Shown: positions 6,104 to 8,866 of the stretch, piece by piece
How the letters are laid out: each line of letters opens with the position of its first letter
Numbering within the stretch: position 1 is the first letter of the stretch
Assembly (NCBI GenBank): GCA_023426865.1
Contig: JAEZBT010000175.1
Coordinates: 1 to 8,866, forward strand
Direction: 5' to 3'
Source of the DNA: Actinomycetes bacterium
GTDB taxonomy: Bacteria > Actinomycetota > Actinomycetes > Actinomycetales > Cellulomonadaceae
DNA: 8,866 nt
Position numbers and translations under genes: made by a program
The notes under the pieces: model-generated
Databases searched by the model: none
What the model was told of the DNA's origin: nothing
Seen by the model: only the letters and a program-made list of their open reading frames with translations

Positions 6104-8305
6104 ATGAAAAAAGCAACCCAAAAGCCTACTACTAATCAACTCACTATCCTCGTGTTCGTTCGCGAGAAAGACTATGAGCTGCACAAAACTATCCTTAGCC
6201 TTCTTGCCGCAACAAAGCATATCACCAGCACAATAAAGATAGTTGTCGATCGAAGTAAAAAAACACGTCTTCTCGAACAATATCTGCAAGATAATTCCAA
6301 CTTCTTGAACAAAGAATGTGTTGAAGTTATCGAACAAGAATCGTCGCAGACTCAATTTAAAACCCTCGTGTCCGCTAAAACATCGACCTACACTGTTTTA
6401 ATTGAAGCTGGCGATTGCATCGGTCCTCAAACACTGACAAATATGGTTGATGAGATGTCGGGCAATAGTCGTTCTATCGGCTACGCACACACAGAGGTAT
6501 ATTACTCAAAAAACCAGCACAAGCTTAATAGTGTTGTAGAGACCCCTAACTTTCCCGACGATACGGCGACAACTCTATTAAGTTCGTTTGAAAATCAATA
6601 CTTCAGTCACTTCCTAATAGTACCTACTGAGGAACTTGAACAATACAGCCAACCAACACCTAAACGAGGCTACGTTCAATCAAACTGGCATCTTGTTACT
6701 ACACTATTGAACGCCGGCCTTTCTCTTAGACGCATTCCATACACCGTTGTATTTAGTTGTCACCGACCGAGCGACGAGGATAGATATGCATTGACTTACA
6801 GCTCACCTCTCTACTCTCTTGAAAAGCTTCGCACCCTTGCCCCACAAGCAGATACAGCAAGTGTAGTAGCTCCTACAACAAAAGAGAGAATTAAAGAATT
6901 GCTTAAAAATAACCCGAAAGTTATTAAAGTAGCTCAAAAAGGACTCCACTACCTCGACTTGGCAAAGAAAAAGCTACCAACCAAGTCAGGCGGTAATGAC
7001 CTTAACCCTGTTGAAGATGCCTGGTTAATCAACGAAACCCAATCAGTGCATTTGTATAATTCAAGCGTTTTCCTAACAGCAAGCAAGAAGTTTCACATTC
7101 ACCGTACCCAGGGTAGCCTTAAACAGTCTTTCGAGATTGGCTCAAGCCTTGCGCAAGGTTCAGTCTCACTACGTAGCGATTCATACGATTACGTGCTTAT
7201 TGTTCCTTGGCTCATTGCTGGTGGTGCCGATATGTTTTTCGTTAACTACGCTAATACAATCGCAAAATTGCACCCAGATAAAAAAGTCCTGGTAGTATCG
7301 ACTGAGCCCAGTCGCAAATCTTTATCAAACAAGCAACTTGGCATCTCGGATGAAGTAGATTTCCTTCGCTTGGCAGAAATTGTTGGTGAAAATAAAAACT
7401 CAGACACAGTTATCCTTCGCACCCTTGCGTTACTTATAGAAATTGTAAGCCCAGCCATTCTTCATGTCGGGCTTTCGCGGCTTGGCTACAAATATATTGA
7501 AAAATTTACAGACCCAATTAAAGACAGCGGCAAAAAGATCGTGCTAACTGGCTACAACGAGATTATTACCGACGAGAAAAAGCGAGAAGGGTATGTTCAT
7601 GATGCTATTCCTGCAATATTCACTTTGTCTGACGTAGTAACTACTGACAATAATGAAATAGCAAAACTATGGCAGCAAGAGTACGGGCTCTCGAATGAAA
7701 AAGTTCTCATTCATCATCAACCATTCAAGCTTCCTGAAACAACTAGGGAAAATATTGAAGAATTCAACGCCAAGCGTCCAGTGCGCGTACTTTGGGCCGC
7801 TCATATGAGAAAAGAGAAAAACCCTGTACTTTTTGCTGAACTTGCAAAAAAATTCTCAAACAACCCAAATTTTAAATTTACAGCATACGGCGCACTAGAC
7901 CCTGTTCATTATCGAAGAAACCCCTTCAATGCTATCCAAAACCTAGAATATAAAGGTGCCTATAAAAGCTTCTTTAAGGACATCAATCCAGACAATTACG
8001 ACATTTTTGTATACACGAGCCTCGCTGATGGAACGCCAAACATACTTATCGAAGCCGGCCTAGCTGGAATACCTATTATAAGTAGCGAAGTTGGAGGCAT
8101 CGGTAAACTTATTAACACCGACGGTGTACTTATTGCCGACCCAACCGATCTAGATGGCTTTACTGACGCATTGAGTCAATTTCAAAAAGACCCAACCGAT
8201 CAATATAAAAAAGCAGACTCCTTTAAAAAGCGCCTAGGTAAAACTCAAACCATGGAGTCTTTTACTAAAGAAGTTAATGAAATGCTTGAAAAAGTTCGCT
8301 ACTAG
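6104..8305 (+). CDS. Two-module glycosyltransferase: eroded GT2-like N-terminus plus GT4 C-terminus
   Basis: This 733-residue protein has no signal peptide or clear membrane segment and probably acts on the cytoplasmic face. Residues 12-225 resemble a GT-A family 2 domain: strand T-I-L-V-F-V, a helix with K-T-I-L-S-L-L-A-A-T-K, then L-I-E101-A-G-D104 in the DxD place. In the usual E-D-W base position it has Q-S-N-W-H (192-196), so the acidic base is missing. Residues 226-360 are a linker with basic helices. From Y361 a GT-B family 4 domain follows: W-L-I-A-G-G-A-D (369-376), R-V-L-W-A-A-H-M-R-K (561-570), and D642-G-T-P-N-I-L-I-E650-A-G-L-A-G-I-P, the nucleotide-sugar E-x7-E motif with the first Glu replaced by Asp. 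It probably adds one or two sugars to a surface glycan; donor and acceptor are unknown. No Shine-Dalgarno precedes the ATG, 22 bp after galE. The next gene starts 2 bp after its stop. Confidence 0.88.
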   Translation: MKKATQKPTTNQLTILVFVREKDYELHKTILSLLAATKHITSTIKIVVDRSKKTRLLEQYLQDNSNFLNKECVEVIEQESSQTQFKTLVSAKTSTYTVLIEAGDCIGPQTLTNMVDEMSGNSRSIGYAHTEVYYSKNQHKLNSVVETPNFPDDTATTLLSSFENQYFSHFLIVPTEELEQYSQPTPKRGYVQSNWHLVTTLLNAGLSLRRIPYTVVFSCHRPSDEDRYALTYSSPLYSLEKLRTLAPQADTASVVAPTTKERIKELLKNNPKVIKVAQKGLHYLDLAKKKLPTKSGGNDLNPVEDAWLINETQSVHLYNSSVFLTASKKFHIHRTQGSLKQSFEIGSSLAQGSVSLRSDSYDYVLIVPWLIAGGADMFFVNYANTIAKLHPDKKVLVVSTEPSRKSLSNKQLGISDEVDFLRLAEIVGENKNSDTVILRTLALLIEIVSPAILHVGLSRLGYKYIEKFTDPIKDSGKKIVLTGYNEIITDEKKREGYVHDAIPAIFTLSDVVTTDNNEIAKLWQQEYGLSNEKVLIHHQPFKLPETTRENIEEFNAKRPVRVLWAAHMRKEKNPVLFAELAKKFSNNPNFKFTAYGALDPVHYRRNPFNAIQNLEYKGAYKSFFKDINPDNYDIFVYTSLADGTPNILIEAGLAGIPIISSEVGGIGKLINTDGVLIADPTDLDGFTDALSQFQKDPTDQYKKADSFKKRLGKTQTMESFTKEVNEMLEKVRY

Positions 8306-8307
8306 TT

Positions 8308-8866
8308 ATGAATAAAGGCCTTACAAAAAGACTATTTACGCGAAGTAAATTAATTATTTTATTAATTACCGTCCTGTCGGTGGTTTTAGTTAACCTACTG
8401 GCATATTCGTATTTAAAAACCGAACAAACCGTCTACTACTGGGATATCTCCGCTTATTGGAAAAACGCAATCGATTTACTTGCGACATTCGAGCAAAGCA
8501 CTAAATTAGGGCTCACTGCCGTTAAGGAGAGTCTCTCTTCTGATTACAACTACCTTCCAATCCTACCGCTTCTACCGTTTATGGAGCTGTTCGGCACCAG
8601 CCGAGGTATATTCGTATTGCTGATTCTTAATCTTTATGTGGTTCCGTTTGCGATTATTACCACGTATGCGCTCTCGTTACTCACGAAGTTTAAGCAGAGT
8701 AAAAATAAGGTTGTATTTTACGCTGCCTTACTACCAGCTATTCTATTTTTCCCACCAGTACTAACCCCCGTGTTTGACGGCCGTGTTGATTCAATCGCTC
8801 TCCTTCTTATGTCTTTTATTTTACTTTTGTACGTCAAGACAAGATTCAGCCGGTACTGGCATTATG
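8308..8866 (+). CDS. Multi-pass membrane protein, possible GT-C glycosyltransferase, 3' part beyond window
   Basis: The frame starts 2 bp after the upstream stop and stays open to the right edge, giving 186 residues without a stop. After a basic N-terminus (K3, K7, R8, R12, K14) comes a membrane helix at about 15-35, an outside loop with Y-Y-W-D46-I-S-A-Y-W, a segment P-I-L-P-L-L-P-F-M-E-L-F-G, and further helices at about 100-125, 136-154 and 162-177. One helix, then an acidic residue in the first outside loop, then many helices is the layout of GT-C glycosyltransferases (ArnT/PMT-like), which use polyprenyl-phosphate sugars on the outer face. The short segment between loop and helices, P-x-x-P-L, also recurs in that group. 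A lipid-carrier or polymerase role cannot be excluded. Close coupling with the glycosyltransferase supports joint work on a surface glycan. No good Shine-Dalgarno is present, so translational coupling is likely. Confidence 0.8.
   Translation, partial: MNKGLTKRLFTRSKLIILLITVLSVVLVNLLAYSYLKTEQTVYYWDISAYWKNAIDLLATFEQSTKLGLTAVKESLSSDYNYLPILPLLPFMELFGTSRGIFVLLILNLYVVPFAIITTYALSLLTKFKQSKNKVVFYAALLPAILFFPPVLTPVFDGRVDSIALLLMSFILLLYVKTRFSRYWHY

Noticed and set aside
6095..7458. Minus-strand frames opposite the glycosyltransferase (6095-6355 and 7246-7458)
   Set aside because: No family motifs, and both lie antisense to a long coding gene.
1..8866. Recoded TGA (as in Gracilibacteria/SR1-type code)
   Set aside because: All genes reach normal family lengths and end at TAA or TAG in the standard code, and no conserved domain is split by TGA.
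1..8866. CRISPR arrays, insertion sequences, tRNA genes, long tandem repeats
   Set aside because: Reading the gaps and genes showed no spaced direct repeats, transposase, tRNA cloverleaf or att-like repeats.

Overview
The window is a moderately AT-rich, tightly packed bacterial segment in the standard genetic code. All six visible stops are TAA or TAG, and no reading frame needs recoded TGA. Short intergenic gaps, mixed Shine-Dalgarno use, several -10 boxes almost touching start codons, and an orphan kinase-fold protein beside divergent surface-sugar genes fit a small-genome Patescibacteria/CPR organism. Saccharibacteria is my best guess. This is inferred from overall style; no marker gene settles it.

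Layout. Positions 1-369 (minus) hold the 5' part of an unrecognised protein with a C-x-D-x-R motif, running off the left edge behind its own well-formed promoter. Positions 439-4038 (minus) are a three-gene unit read right to left: glmS (glucosamine-6-phosphate synthase), then a small HxGH nucleotidyltransferase, then an acyltransferase-3 membrane protein. A 116-bp divergent promoter region (4039-4154) separates this unit from the plus-strand genes. The first of these, 4155-4991, encodes a divergent protein-kinase/aminoglycoside-phosphotransferase-like protein and is closed by a clear intrinsic terminator at 5011-5042. Then come galE (5059-6081), a large two-module glycosyltransferase (6104-8305) and the 5' part of a multi-pass membrane protein (from 8308), probably a GT-C glycosyltransferase. 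The last three are probably one operon.

How the genes fit together. Most of the window looks like a cell-surface glycan locus. GlmS feeds the amino-sugar pool. GalE interconverts UDP-hexoses, and a cysteine at its specificity position suggests it may also handle the N-acetylated forms. The nucleotidyltransferase may activate a small polyol- or sugar-phosphate. The glycosyltransferases assemble the glycan, and the acyltransferase may decorate it at the membrane. Substrates cannot be read from sequence. I see no CRISPR array, mobile element, tRNA or rRNA, and no clearly novel multi-gene system. The most unusual items are the two-module glycosyltransferase with an eroded first module, the kinase-like protein with a shortened catalytic loop, and the recurring -10-box-next-to-ATG arrangement.
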